Part shown: in pieces, positions 12,100 through 23,229 of the stretch
How the letters are laid out: every line of letters begins with the position of its first letter
Position numbering within the stretch: the first letter of the stretch is position 1
Assembly: GCA_027257055.1 (NCBI GenBank)
Contig: JAPVLO010000044.1
Location: 310,001-374,000, forward strand
From: Cephalopachus bancanus
Lineage: Eukaryota > Chordata > Mammalia > Primates > Tarsiidae
Length of the DNA: 64,000 nucleotides
Reading direction: 5' to 3'
Notes under the pieces: generated by a model
Told to the model about the DNA's origin: nothing
Databases searched by the model: none
The model's input: the letters and a program-made list of their open reading frames with translations, nothing else
Position numbers and translations under genes: made by a program

Positions 12100-12330
12100 A
12101 GTATAAGGTAGTGTTGAGTATAGCCTTTGCAGTTAGCAGAGGGATTGAATTCTGGCTCAGCTCATTTAATTGGTGTAGAGTCCCAGGCAAGCCTCAGTTC
12201 CTTTACTTGTAAAGTGAAGATAAGAGTTTCTACTTAGAGATTTTTGTCATGAGAATTGCATGGAATGCAGTTTATGAAGTACTTATCATAGTACCTGTTG
12301 CATCATTGGACACAGTAAGTGGAGATAGGT
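12100..12330 (+). repeat. MIR SINE
   Basis: Sense MIR order is visible: 'tgaattctggctcagct', 'caagcctcagttcctttact', 'tgtaaagtgaagata', 'tcatgagaattgcatgga' and 'gtacttatcatagtacctg'. Confidence 0.6.
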
Positions 12331-12524
12331 GTGGGAGAGGTTACCCAAGCATCTGAGCTCTACATAAAAAAGTTCATTCCAATCAAATGATTAGATCAGG
12401 TTAAGCTTTAAACAAAATTTGACATGTAGTTATTAGATGTCATTATATTATATTACACGCTACTAATTTACTGAACTCTCAATATGTGGTGGGTAAGGGG
12501 AGCGTTATTCCTTTAACAGTGTTG

Positions 12525-12820
12525 TTGGGCGGGCTTTTCAAGAAGTGACATTTGCTTCCAGACCTGAATGATGAGGAATCAGTCAAGCGAAAGTCTGGAA
12601 AAAGATCACTCCAGATGGAGGGAAAGGCAAGTGAATACGCTTGAGGCAGGATTATGCTTAGGTACAGAAAGAAGGCTATACTAGCTGGAGCTTAGTGGGT
12701 AAAGGGGAGGTAAATGAAAGACAGATCTCATGAGCTTGATAAACCTTAGTAACAAGTTGGAATTTTATTCCAGTTTCAGTAAGACACCATGTGAGGATTT
12801 TAAGAAAGGTGTCCCCTGAT
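12525..12820 (-). repeat. L2 LINE fragment, antisense
   Basis: 'agaagtgacatttgcttcca', 'gacctgaatgatgagg', 'aagaaggctatactagctgg' and 'ttggaattttattcc' match the reverse complement of the L2 3' region. Confidence 0.55.
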
Positions 12821-12839
12821 AGCGATTTCCAAGGTAGCC

Positions 12840-13332
12840 TTCAGTGACCCTTACTCCCTGGTATTCACTTCCTCCCACATTGAATAAGACTGACCTGAAA
12901 CTAACAGGTTATTGTGGAAATGGTGGAGTGTGACTTCAGAGTCTAGGTTGTAAAAAATGTTGGACTTCTACCTTGCCTTCTCTCTTGGTTCATTCACTCT
13001 GGAAGGAGACAGCTGCCATGCCATGAGGACATTCAAGCAGCTTTAGGAGAGTTCTCTTTGGCAAGGTACTGAGGCCTCCTGCCAACGTTTGAGTAAGTGA
13101 GTGAATTACTATGGAAGTGGATCCTCCAGCCTCTATTGAGCCTTCAGATGACTATGGCCCCAGCCGACATCCTGACTGTAACCTCAGAAGAGACTTGAAT
13201 TCAGACCACTCAGTAAAGCTGCTCTCAAGTTTCTGGTCCTCAGAAACTGTGTGAGATACTAAATATTTATTTTTTGTCTTAAGCTGCTAAAATTTGGAGT
13301 CATGTGCTTTACAGCAATAGATAACTGATTCA
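12840..13332 (+). mobile_element. MLT1-type (ERVL-MaLR) LTR
   Basis: The right half carries the MLT1 signature order: 'ctgccatgccatgagga', 'gcaaggtactgaggcctcc', 'gtggatcctccagcctc', 'gagccttcagatgac', 'gaaactgtgtgagatac', 'taagctgctaaaatttgg' and the end 'caatagataactgattca'. This is an old solo LTR of a retrovirus-like family; no protein remnants accompany it. Confidence 0.7.
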
Positions 13333-14182
13333 AATGGTGTCATCTGATTTTGATTTTCTGCACTTGGACTGCTGGATGGACAGAGAACTTTGGTGGGGTA
13401 AAGAGTAAAAACAAGGAGAACACTGGCAGGGCTTGGTAGGTTTGCAGATGAGTAAGGGCAGTGGCTTGAACCTAGGGGGTTTCACCAGGGGTGGTGAGAA
13501 ATGGTCAGCTTTGGTGGATCTGCTGATGGGTCTATTGGTGAGGGTTTGGGGTGTGAGGAGTCAAGGTTGACTCTTTCACTTTTGGTTTGGGCCACTGGAT
13601 GAATGGTGGTGTTGTTTACTGAAAGGAATAAATCAGTTTGGAGAGAAAAATCTAGATTCTACTAGGAATGAAATAAAGATTGCATTGAATGAGAGTGAGA
13701 TAGCTTAACCAGAAGCAGTTTTTCTGTCACCTACAGAGTACAAATAAGAACTGCCCATGTTTCAATAAAAACAACTTCAGTCAGTACCTTGGAACTGGCT
13801 TTCTTCTTCTCAATTAAGTAGAAGACAATTAAATTAGAGTCCAGCTTCAAGGAGTTCATTATGCCTCATCGAAAGTGATAAATGACTCTTGGTGACCTCG
13901 TCACCTTGCCAACATGGTCCCACCTTGTTTTTCAATGAGCTAATGAAACCGATGGATTTCTCTCTCCTCAGTAGCAGGGCCAACAAAAACAGAGTGCACA
14001 CCATGAAATGTGAGGAAGCAAAGAAGGAGGCAGGAGAGAAGAGGGAAGAGAAAACCCATACTTGACATTTTGACAATTGGCTAAAGTGACTTTGAAGTGC
14101 AAACTTGAAAAAAAGATCTCACCTATCTACATATTGATTTCCTATTGTTTTAATCCACCTCTACTTGGCACAAAACATTGAG

Positions 14183-14184
<2 letters not shown>
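13333..14184. other. No gene seen
   Basis: I recognise no reading frame or repeat family here. Confidence 0.35.

Positions 14185-14234
<50 letters not shown>
14185..14234. repeat. (GT)25 microsatellite
   Basis: Fifty bases of uninterrupted GT repeat. Confidence 0.98.
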
Positions 14235-14236
<2 letters not shown>

Positions 14237-14454
14237 TGGAGGGGTCAGGTCTGCTGTTTTTCTTTGGAAAGACAGAAAAAGGTGGGGAAAAAGGAAGGGC
14301 CAATGATATTAGGGAGTGATCTGGAGTTGACAGAGACTTCCATTAGTGATTATTTGCCTTTAGAATTACATTGAGCCAGAGTAAGAACTTGAATTACTCT
14401 CCCTACTTGGCTGAGATGGCTCAAGGCTCGCTCCAGAACCTCGAGGCAGCAGGA

Positions 14455-14690
14455 GGAAAGGGTTGGGAGCAGGAGTTTGGATCTGGTTCTGAGTTCTGGC
14501 TCCCTAACTTGCTAACGGTGTGGCCTTAAACAAATAACAACCTCTCTGAGCCTCAGCCTTTTTGAATATAAAACGAGAATGATCCTATTGCACAGGCGTG
14601 GCATGGAGATTAAGTGAGATTATGCACATTAGGCACTCAGTTATTGCCAAGCATAGGACAAGCACTCAAGAGGAGGCAGTTGTCGTAATC
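14455..14690 (+). repeat. MIR SINE
   Basis: Sense MIR is well preserved: 'gagttctggctccctaactt', 'ggtgtggccttaaacaaat', 'cctctctgagcctcagcct' and 'agattaagtgagattatgca'. Confidence 0.7.
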
Positions 14691-14699
14691 ATTTTATTT

Positions 14700-14866
14700 A
14701 TTAAAATTTCTTTTGAATTTTAAAGATGTGGGGCACAATTCCGAGTTAGGTATGCAAATGTTCATTATGCAGGTACCCTTGTTGATGAGGTGTGCCCCAC
14801 TTGGCTGTTCCCCACTACTGCCAATCCTGTCCCCCACCCCCTGGCAGTTTCCCACTGCTGCCATTG
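14700..14866 (-). mobile_element. L1 3' end fragment
   Basis: 'aaagatgtggggcacaattc', then a tract with 'caggtacccttgttgatgag' and C-rich text ending near 'cccactgctgcca', matches the antisense 3' end seen in the longer L1 copies at 29632, 40127 and 46602. Very short 5'-truncated copy. Confidence 0.75.
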
Positions 14867-15329
14867 TCTTAGTTGTTTTTTTCTGACTCCCAACTTGATA
14901 TCTTTTTCCATTGCACCCCGTCTTACATTCTTACTGCTGAGGGACTCTATTGAAAATATTGATTCGGGACAAAGTTTGGCAAAATTTTCTGTAAAAAGCC
15001 AGGTAGTGTATATTTTAGTCTTTTCAGGTCATATAGTCATGTTAGAACCACTCACCTCTGCCATTGTAGCGCAAAATCAACTGTGGACAATATGTAAATA
15101 ATATGCATGACTACATTTCAATACAACTTAATTTACAAAAACATATGGCAGCTGGATTTGGTCTCACTAGCTCTGCTTTGGGAGACAGACCTGGATAACT
15201 GTAATTTCCAGTGTCCTGAGTATAATAATGCCATTTACACTGTTGACCTCTGTTTATATTGTATCTACAACTTCCGAAGTATTTTAAGGTACATCTTTCA
15301 TTTATCTTCATAGAAACCCTGTGAAATAA
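14867..15329. other. No gene seen
   Basis: I recognise no reading frame or repeat family here. Confidence 0.35.
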
Positions 15330-15770
15330 TAGTAACAGCTAAGGTTTATTGAGTGCTTATTACATGCTGAACACTATGCCACAGCGCTTTGCATCATGAA
15401 AGGAAGCAGAAGTCAAAGTGCACTCGGTTCTGAATCCAGATATTTGGTAGTTGAATTCTAGCTGGGTGAACTTGCACAAGTTTCTCTTTCTCTCCCTCAG
15501 TTTTCTCATCTGTAAATGCCTTTATACTTATAAAGCTCTTAGAAGCACATCTGGCATATAATTCAAGAAATGTTAGATAGTTCAAGAAATGTTAGATAGC
15601 TCAATTAATCTTCATAGTTACCTGGAAGAGAGTTATCATTATCTCCATTTTACAGATGAGAAAACTGAGGCACAGAAAAAAAGAAGTCTATTTCCTGAGG
15701 TCATTATGCTATTGCTCAGCCAAGTGAGGACAAGGCCTATGTGACTTCAAAGTCTTTGTTTTGTCAGGAC
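15330..15770 (-). repeat. MIR SINE split by a second MIR
   Basis: Antisense MIR text runs from 'ggtttattgagtgcttatta' to 'cagcgctttgcat' (15330-15396), is interrupted, and resumes with 'aattaatcttcatagttacc', 'tctccattttacagatgaga' and 'aaactgaggcaca' (15600-15770). The two pieces are adjacent in a normal MIR. Confidence 0.6.
15397..15600 (+). repeat. MIR SINE nested in the antisense MIR, with a 19-bp tandem duplication
   Basis: Sense MIR text is seen ('ttgaattctagctgggtgaa', 'cttgcacaagtttctc', 'ctcagttttctcatctgtaa'). Near its 3' side TTCAAGAAATGTTAGATAG occurs twice in perfect tandem at 15562-15580 and 15581-15599. Confidence 0.6.
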
Positions 15771-16149
15771 CACAAATTAATCACTACCTCCCAAGGGGTA
15801 ACTGTCACCTTCATTATAATGGAAAGGAAACAGATCAGAAAGAAAATGTGTTAGCCTAAGCATGGGTGGCCAGTAAGCAAAAGAGCCAAGACTCTAATCC
15901 TAATCTTGATTCCTGGTCCAGGACTGACTCAGTGACCTCCTAGTGTCCTCTTTCAGGGATCATTAAAGCCAGAGTCTATCAGCAAATTCAGGAGGAAGGG
16001 GAGGGACGAAGGAGAAGAGAGGCAGGAAAAGGAGAATTTGAAGCATTTGAAGTTGAGAACTGACTTGATGCTCCTCCCTTCAGTGGCTGACTCTACCTCC
16101 AACCTGAACTCCATGAGAGAAGGTGGTATTCTAAGGTCAATAATTAACC
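15771..16149. other. No gene seen
   Basis: I recognise no reading frame or repeat family here. Confidence 0.35.
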
Positions 16150-16395
16150 ATAACATGTGTTTATGGGTGTTTGATGTTCCAGGCACTGTGCTGCATGATT
16201 TTTATGCATCCCTTCATATAATTATCACACCAAGCCCACAAGAACGGTCCTATATGATCCTTACTGTTGGTGTGGGAAACTGGAAGATTTGAGAGATACT
16301 TTGTCACTCAAAATGTCACATGGTGAGTAGGCGGTAGAGCCAGGATTTGAACCTGGATCAAGCTTTGAGCTTGTGCCCTGAAAACTCTCACCACT
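16150..16395 (-). repeat. MIR SINE
   Basis: Antisense MIR order: 'ccaggcactgtgctgcatga', 'cttcatataattatcac' and 'ggtagagccaggatttgaac'. Confidence 0.65.
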
Positions 16396-16774
16396 TTTGT
16401 CAGTCCTGTGTCATGCCTCAGTGGCCATGGTCACACAGAGATCTGGGGTGCTCTTTGTTCTCTCCTTCCCCTTCACTTTTCCCCTTAACTCCCCCTCTTA
16501 TGGGTGGGAACTTCTGGTGAGTCTGGGTACGTACGTCTGATAAATACCTCTGTGAAGACATTTCTGTATCTTCTCACCTAGCACTTTATCTGCTTGTCTT
16601 CTAGCTGTTGAGCAAATGCAGAGTCTTCATTGTAAAAACGTGTCCCAAACATTACCTGCCAAGCTGCCATCCTTTGAACTAGTTCATGAACTAAATTGCC
16701 AGGGCCTGGGGTAGCACCTGACATCTATAAAAGCAGTTCAGTACAATTAATTAAATATAGAATAAATATCTTAG
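16396..16774. other. No gene seen
   Basis: I recognise no reading frame or repeat family here. Confidence 0.35.
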
Positions 16775-16960
16775 AAAGGGAACTAACATTTATTATCAGC
16801 ACTATGCCAGCCCAGCACTACCAGAGACTCTTAATCTGTTCAGCCTCCCAATACTACACAGAGGAAGGGCTAACATCTCCATTTTTGAGAGTGGACAGCT
16901 GCCCAAAGTCACTCAACTGGTGAGAAGGAGTAAAGCCAGAATTCGAAGCCAGCCCTTTAC
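16775..16960 (-). repeat. MIR SINE
   Basis: Antisense MIR order: 'aactaacatttattatcagc', 'aacatctccatttttgaga', 'gcccaaagtcactcaactgg' and 'aaagccagaattcgaagcc'. Confidence 0.6.
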
Positions 16961-17289
16961 AAGCTCTTTCCATAACACCACTTGGTTAAATGACCGTTGA
17001 CTTGACAATAAGAGACCACAGACAGTGGGATACTGAGATGGTTGAAGAGGGAGTCAAGAGACCTGGATGCTTAGCCTTGCTCAACTGAGGTTCCTGCCTT
17101 GCCCTGGTGTCAGCTTCTGCATTGCTGAAAGGAAAGGGTTGAATCAGATCAGTGTAAATCGGCATATGGGATGTGGGCATACAGGAAGGTTTTAAGAGGC
17201 CAGACGTTAATTAACATTGACTCACTCTGGGAAATAGACAATTCACTTTTACATTTTATTTCAGTTCTTTTCATTACCTCAAGAAGAAC
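16961..17289. other. No gene seen
   Basis: I recognise no reading frame or repeat family here. Confidence 0.35.
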
Positions 17290-17560
17290 ATCTCAGTGTG
17301 ATTCACTCACTCATTCATTCAAATAATACTTATTGAGAATGCCTAGTATATGCCAAGCACATTCTAGTGAGGATGAAGCAGTGAACCAGAGAAGGACCCT
17401 GCTCTCGTGAAGCCTGCATTCAGCAAAGTGGGGGAAGTCAGATAGGAAACAAACAAATAAGTGTTGACAGCATCATAATGGCATAGATTATGAAGATAAT
17501 GAAAATAGGGTGCAGTGTCAATGACAGGCTGGCCAAGGTAGAGGACACATAACTGGAAGT
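17290..17560 (-). repeat. L2 LINE 3' fragment, antisense
   Basis: 'cattcattcaaataatactt', 'attgagaatgcctagtata', 'tgccaagcac' and 'gaccctgctctcgtgaagcc' reproduce the reverse complement of the L2 3' end. Confidence 0.6.
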
Positions 17561-18293
17561 AAGGAGATGGAACAACTGAGAGGCCAAGACACTGGGTGTT
17601 GAAGTCATATCCAGTGGTGGAAGTCACCAAGAATGGGACAAGATGAGGGATGGGAAAGAAGAGAGTGAAGTGGTGTCAGAATCATCAGTAAGGAGGGGAG
17701 TGAGCTGGGTTTCGGTGTAGTGGTGGCTGTGGATCTGTAAGTGACTGACAGAGGGTTGGCTGACAGTCATGATAGCATGGATTTCATTACACGGGTGTCC
17801 TTGAAGGAAGGAGAATAATTGGAATAAAAGGGGCAGACAGAGACTCAAGGATCACTCTGGTCCCTCTTCAGGCCTTGAAGTATGCACGATGTAAGAAGAA
17901 AAAGCAAAGCCCCACATGGTTGGGCTGCAGGGGAATTGGGGGTGCCTGGGATGGTGAATTTAGAGATGTATCACATACATCTCCCACCAAGGAAAGACTT
18001 GGTGCCCTGCTGCTGGGGGTGCTGTCAGCAGACTACCTTCAACTCTTGGTTTCTTCAAGTCTACAGAAAGAAAGCCACTTCTTTCAAAGACACAAGAAAG
18101 CACACTCCACATCTCTCTCTGCCCTTTCCTGCTTCCTCCTCACCTCTGTCACAGGAGTGTGATCCCCAATAAATATCCTGCATGCCAAGCATTTGCTTGC
18201 AGAGAACCTGATGTGGGACACTAATGGATAACTAGGATTCAGTGAAGACAAGAGTTAAAGAAAAAATTATTCACGATACTTGTGAAAGATTGT
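17561..18293. other. No gene seen
   Basis: Two overlapping frames of about 95 codons at 17875-18172 have no family resemblance and are judged spurious. Confidence 0.35.
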
Positions 18294-18617
18294 AAGAAAT
18301 ACTTTATTGAGGTAGGCTCGGTGTCTCAGCCTATAATCCCAGCACTTTGGGAGATCGAGGTGAGTGGATTGCCTGAGCCTGCGGGTTGGAGATCAGCCTG
18401 GACAACTTGGTCAGACCTGTCTCTACAATAATTCAAAAATTAGCTGGGCGTGATAGCGCGGGCCTATAGTTCTGGCTACTTGGAAGGCTGAGGCGGAAAG
18501 ATCACTGAAGCCCGGCAGGTCGATGCTGGGGTGGCCATGAGCGTGCCACTGCACTTCAGCCTGGGCAATGGAGTGACATTTCAACTCAAAAAAAAAAAAA
18601 AAGAAATACTTTATTGA
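18294..18617 (+). mobile_element. Full-length dimeric Alu-like SINE with 17-bp target duplication
   Basis: AAGAAATACTTTATTGA occurs at 18294-18310 and again at 18601-18617, exactly bracketing a dimeric 7SL-derived SINE with the left arm ('gctcggtgtctcagcctata'), an AATAATTC-like linker, the right arm and a poly-A tail. The perfect duplication fits L1-driven insertion. Confidence 0.95.
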
Positions 18618-19369
18618 AGGGAGGTCAGTACATTGGAATTTTGTAGCAGGGGAGAGAGGTCAGGAAACCTTGAATACAGCCAGGAAAAGTAGGGATTTGT
18701 AGTCATGGGGCATAGGGCTGGGTGTAGATGGATGGCAAATTACTAAGAGGTAAAGAGAGGATTCTGGCTAAATCAACCTAACAGGATTCTTGCTGAAGGC
18801 AGGCCAGAGTGATCGGACATCACCTGGAGGATGGTGGAGGATGAGAAACCTGATCAGATACAGAAGTGATCAGATATTGAAGTAAGGGATTCTGGCCAAA
18901 CTGAGTCAGCAGGATTCTTGCTAAAATTGGGTTTTTGGAGAACTTCCTCAGGCTCGGAGGAGCCTGACTAAAATTTTTTCAAGAAGAGAACCTTCATCAC
19001 AAGGAGAAAACATTTGTCGCTTTGAAGATGTTCAGGGAAGAAGTTGAAGACATAGGGGTATTTGCTGAAGACAAATTTTATTCCCATGGAGCACAGTGTC
19101 TTTGGGAACATGGGGTGCAGTAGTTGGATCCCTTTCGAGGGTGAGGATCCAGGTGATGATGTTCTGGTGACACAGAACATCTGCCAGAGTATACCAAAGC
19201 TTACTTTTAAAATCCTCTGTACTGGCCTTCTCAATCAAACTTCTTGCCTTCTTACAAGGTTATTGATGACTACGAATGAAAATAAAATTAGTTTTGCAAT
19301 TTCTTAGTGTGTCCTATGAGGTCATTTTTTATCTGTCGTTTTTGTTCTTGACTTTTAGTGATACAGAGA
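18618..19369. repeat. Unassigned stretch with two diverged copies of a ~45-bp motif
   Basis: GGATTCTGGC followed by CAGGATTCTTGCT occurs at about 18760-18806 and again at about 18888-18933 with differences between copies. This looks like an internally repeated old LTR, but I cannot name it. The frames at 18968-19307 have no family resemblance. Confidence 0.35.
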
Positions 19370-19535
19370 ACACTTGTTCAGTTTTTCTCATTTAATTCTC
19401 ATGACAATCTTCTGAAGCAGATAACATTACCATTATACAGGTGAGGAAACAGGTTTCATGAGGAAGAATAACTTGCTCATGGTAATGTAATTAATGCATT
19501 TGAAATTCAAACCCAACTTAACTCCAGGATCAGAT
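19370..19535 (-). repeat. MIR SINE
   Basis: Antisense MIR order: 'ctcatttaattctcatgaca', 'attaccattatacaggtga', 'ggaaacagg' and 'aataacttgctcatgg'. Confidence 0.6.
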
Positions 19536-20119
19536 GTTATTCTATATGCATTCATTACTGCGGTACATTTGTGAGTGTGTGTGTTTGTGACTGTCCTTAT
19601 TTCAATATTTATCTCCATAAAACTCTTGTGCTTCTCAGACCACTTGCTCTGATTTTGGAGTGGTCATTGTTATAATATCCAACATTAGTAATTCACAAGG
19701 ATTGTCATGTGTCTCGTCTCTTCTGAGATTCCTGGCCTGGCTTTCAGAACTTTCTTCCTTTGATAAGAACTTTCCTGTTATCAAGTTTGTGATTAGGAAA
19801 AAAAAGTAATTTTTTATCTGTTTTTTGTGCTGTATTTGTTACAGAAAAGTACTGCTATAAAATTTTTTTGTTGCCAGATTCTAGAAAGAGGCGCTGTTAG
19901 CTTGATTTAAAGTGCATGCAGTCTGTTTTCTGTCTAAACGTCAAAACCACAAACTCTGACATTGAAATCCCCCCTCCCAGTAATTTTTTTCTCTGATCCT
20001 TTGACCTGTAAAAGTTCATTGCTTTCAGATTATAGTATTGAGGCTGTTGGTGCTTACCTAAAGTTAATATAAAATGTTTATATTTGCAGAAGTCATTTGG
20101 AATTCTCTACCCCAAAAGA
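19536..20119. other. No gene seen
   Basis: A+T-rich; I recognise no gene or repeat family. Confidence 0.35.
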
Positions 20120-20480
20120 TGCCATTGTCTGACTTACTTATTTAATTTTGGGGATACATTATGTTTATATGTGTTTACAGGGCATATATGATATTATGTT
20201 ACATTACATGCATAAAATGTATAATGGTCAAGTCAGTGTATTTAGGGTATTAATCACCTGATCATTCATTATTTCTATGTGTTGGGCACATTTCAAGTCC
20301 TCTCTTCTAACTATTTGAAAGATACAATACATTGTTATTGTCTATAGTCACCTTACTCTTCTATTAGAGTTTCTTCCTTGTACCTAACTGTTTGCTTGTT
20401 TCTATTGACCAACCTCTCTTCATCTTTCCCCTCCCCACCTGTACTCCCTTCCCAGTTGGCTCTTTTATATACACCTAGAA
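20120..20480 (-). repeat. Old L1 3' UTR fragment, antisense
   Basis: 'ttggggatacattatgttta', 'gtattaatcacctgatcat', 'tattgtctatagtcacctta' and 'taactgtttgc..ccaacctctc' followed by C-rich text reproduce the antisense 3' UTR of older L1 families. Confidence 0.5.
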
Positions 20481-21009
20481 CTTGAGTATAATCAATTTTT
20501 CCTGCAACAGGAAGGCAGACTTAAATGCCTAAATTAACCCACGTCCCTGTCATCAATATCTATTTTTAGTGAGTTAGTTGTTGGGGGAAAATGTACTGTT
20601 TTCAACTCGATCTGACCTGGAAAATGAGGACAGTTGCTTAGATTGTTTTAACACCATTCCTCAAAAATATTTTTGACGCATGTCTAATGGAATAGAACTG
20701 CTAAGAGAAAGGGTTCTCTTAGGGGAAGATACAGTACAGAGAACTCATTTGATTGAGAACTTCTCCGGCAGTCCAGGAGAGGATTCTGAAGAGGGAAGGA
20801 AAGCAGATCTGGAAGGGGCTTAGAGACCAGCCTCTTCCCTTCAGGAGTTCCATTCCTAAGACATGGACTGGTAGCCCAGGAAACCTGCTGTGCAGGAGGG
20901 ATCCAGTCCCAGCAAAGGGGAGTCCACACCCACTAGGAGCAGATGAAAGCTGCGTTTGATTCTGGATCATGCCTATGCTGCTGGCCCAGGTGGCATTATT
21001 CATTTAGTG
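20481..21009. other. No gene seen
   Basis: A somewhat G+C-richer block at 20750-20960 gives overlapping short frames on both strands, none with protein family resemblance. Confidence 0.35.
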
Positions 21010-21250
21010 CCGTTCCATACTTCGCAGGAAAAGCACAGCAGGCTTATAATGCTTAAGTTTTTAAACATTCAGAAGGCTGAGATGCTATAAATAAGCTTCC
21101 TGTGTCAGAGATTAAATCAACCAAGATGCCTGCCACGCCAACTTTATTTCTGAAACAACGTGTTTTCAACAGAAATCAAAATACATGTTAATCCTCCCTT
21201 CTGACAAGCTAATACGAGCCTTGAAAATCACAGTGGAGAGCTACCGAGAG
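21010..21250. promoter_or_regulatory. Candidate conserved noncoding element
   Basis: Repeat-free sequence with balanced composition, containing GCTATAAATAAGCTTCCTG near 21084 and CTGAAACAACGTGTTTTCAA near 21149, and no long frame. It reads like a conserved element, but nothing in one sequence can prove it. Confidence 0.22.
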
Positions 21251-22564
21251 GATGTTAAGCAGCAGAAGCCGTGTCTGCATGGAGAAGGTATCTGTTGGAG
21301 AAGGCCATGGCCATCCTTCCATTTGGAAGTCTTTGCCTCGACTTGAGGCATGGGGCTGCAGAATCAGGACTGGGCTGGGTTGTTTTCATCAGAAAAGACT
21401 TGGCTATTGTGTTTTGAATAAAATAACACAGAGCCTGTGTCTCTAAGATGACTCATAACAGGTTAGCAAACAGCTGTCAGGTTCAACATCTATTCCCCTT
21501 TCTTTGTATAACAGCACCCTAAGTTTCTCTGAGAAATGATCCTTCATTCACTCTTAATCCATGTGGTTCTGTGTCGGTGACCCATCCCCAGCCTCAGAGA
21601 AGGGGCCCAGGGTTGACCAATCAGGGTCATCCATCTCCTTGGCCACAGCAATTAGTTCAGAGGTGAGCCAACAGCCAAGGTTGGATGACTGGAATGACAA
21701 GCTAATACAAGTAGGAATCGTGGACCTTGACTGGAACTGTCCAGGAAGAGGAGTTCTTGTTTTTACTGGGGTTACTAGGTTGCAGCTGCTGAGCTTCATC
21801 ATTGCCACCTGATCACCTGAGATGAAAACCAACCCAGAATAAAGCAAAGATGAGAGATGGAGACAGATGCCTGATGATATTGTTTGAGTACCTGGATACA
21901 GCCCTGCTTGAGATTAGAAGCACTATTGGACCTGTTTACATGAACAAGTTCTGTTCTTTTTCATTGAGAATGAGTTGGCTTTCTGTCACTCGATATTGAA
22001 ATAGTCCTGACTAATTTAGTAGTCCGGCTGGTTAATTTAGCCAAATCGGTCAATTCAGTGACAAAATGTATTTATGGATTCATTAACCTGTTGTTAGATT
22101 AGATTTTTTCTTAACTTGGTGGGGTTGGTGTTAGGGCAGTCCAGGTTGAACTTAGCTTTAGTGAAAGAATGTGGCCACAAGATCCCCAGCAGAGACAAAG
22201 AGTGACCTGAGAAACTGGGTATGGAGGCTGGTGAGTAATGGCTGAGGAATTTCATTTGGAGGCTCTGACATTTGGTGGGAGATTGTTTAGGATCCTTGCC
22301 TCTAGGAAGAAGAGGCCTCAACCAGGGATCCTTGGCTTGCCATATTACCTTTAAGGATGTGATAAGGTTGTACTCCTTCTCCCTAGAAAAATGCACATGT
22401 GCTCTTTCCCACAAAGTTTCTATGTAATTTTGGGTGGCTCACAGAGTCATAGAATGGACATTCCCCCCTCGGGATTGCAGATGACACAGTAAGAAATTGG
22501 ACAGGTGACTTATCTTTTATGTTTTAAAAGATGTCTTGTGAATGCTATGTATTTGCTGGTTCAG
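21251..22564. other. No gene seen
   Basis: 1.3 kb with no supportable gene. The frames at 21554-21847 and 22094-22414 show no family resemblance. Confidence 0.35.
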
Positions 22565-22765
22565 ACTTTTGAGGATTTATCATGTCCTAGCCATAGTACT
22601 TAACCTGGAGTATTTACTTATATTTTTATAATGACCCTACACTATAGGGTAGATATTATTATCTTAATTTTGCAAGTGAATAATCTGAAAGATAAAAAAG
22701 TTATGTAGCTTGATCAAGGACACACCACTTATAAGTGAGCAAAATCAAAACCTAAGTCTAGAAGA
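22565..22765 (-). repeat. MIR SINE
   Basis: Antisense MIR order: 'gaggatttatcatgtcctag', 'agggtagatattattatctt', 'gcaagtgaataatctgaaag' and 'cacaccacttataagtgagc'. Confidence 0.6.
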
Positions 22766-23229
22766 CACAAGAAGCCACATTCTAATTTATTTCACTGACT
22801 TTAGAAATTACACTCCTAATACCTTACAATGACTACCAGTCCATAATGGTTAGAATCCTTACATCTAACTTAAGTCAATTATAATACAGTTTAAACCTAT
22901 TGCTTCTTGTTGGTAATATGGGATCACATTGGTTTTAATCTTGAATTAAGTATGTATATTGCAGTAAATTAGTGTCTGGGAATCACTCTTTACATGGAGA
23001 GTGTGGTTGGTAAATTTTTATTTTTTCCATTTATTTTATTTTTTAATTTTTTGGAAAATTATGAAAAGAAAACATACTTATAAAAATCTGACACTGAAAT
23101 AGAAAACAGTGGATAGGCACAGCATGACAATTTCCTCAGTGGCTTCTGCCCTGGCCATATCCCTTTCTTGTGGTAATCAGTTTTAAAATTGGGTGTACAT
23201 TCTCTCAACACTTTCCCAGGGGTTTATAG
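22766..23229. other. No gene seen
   Basis: A+T-rich; I recognise no gene or repeat family. Confidence 0.35.
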
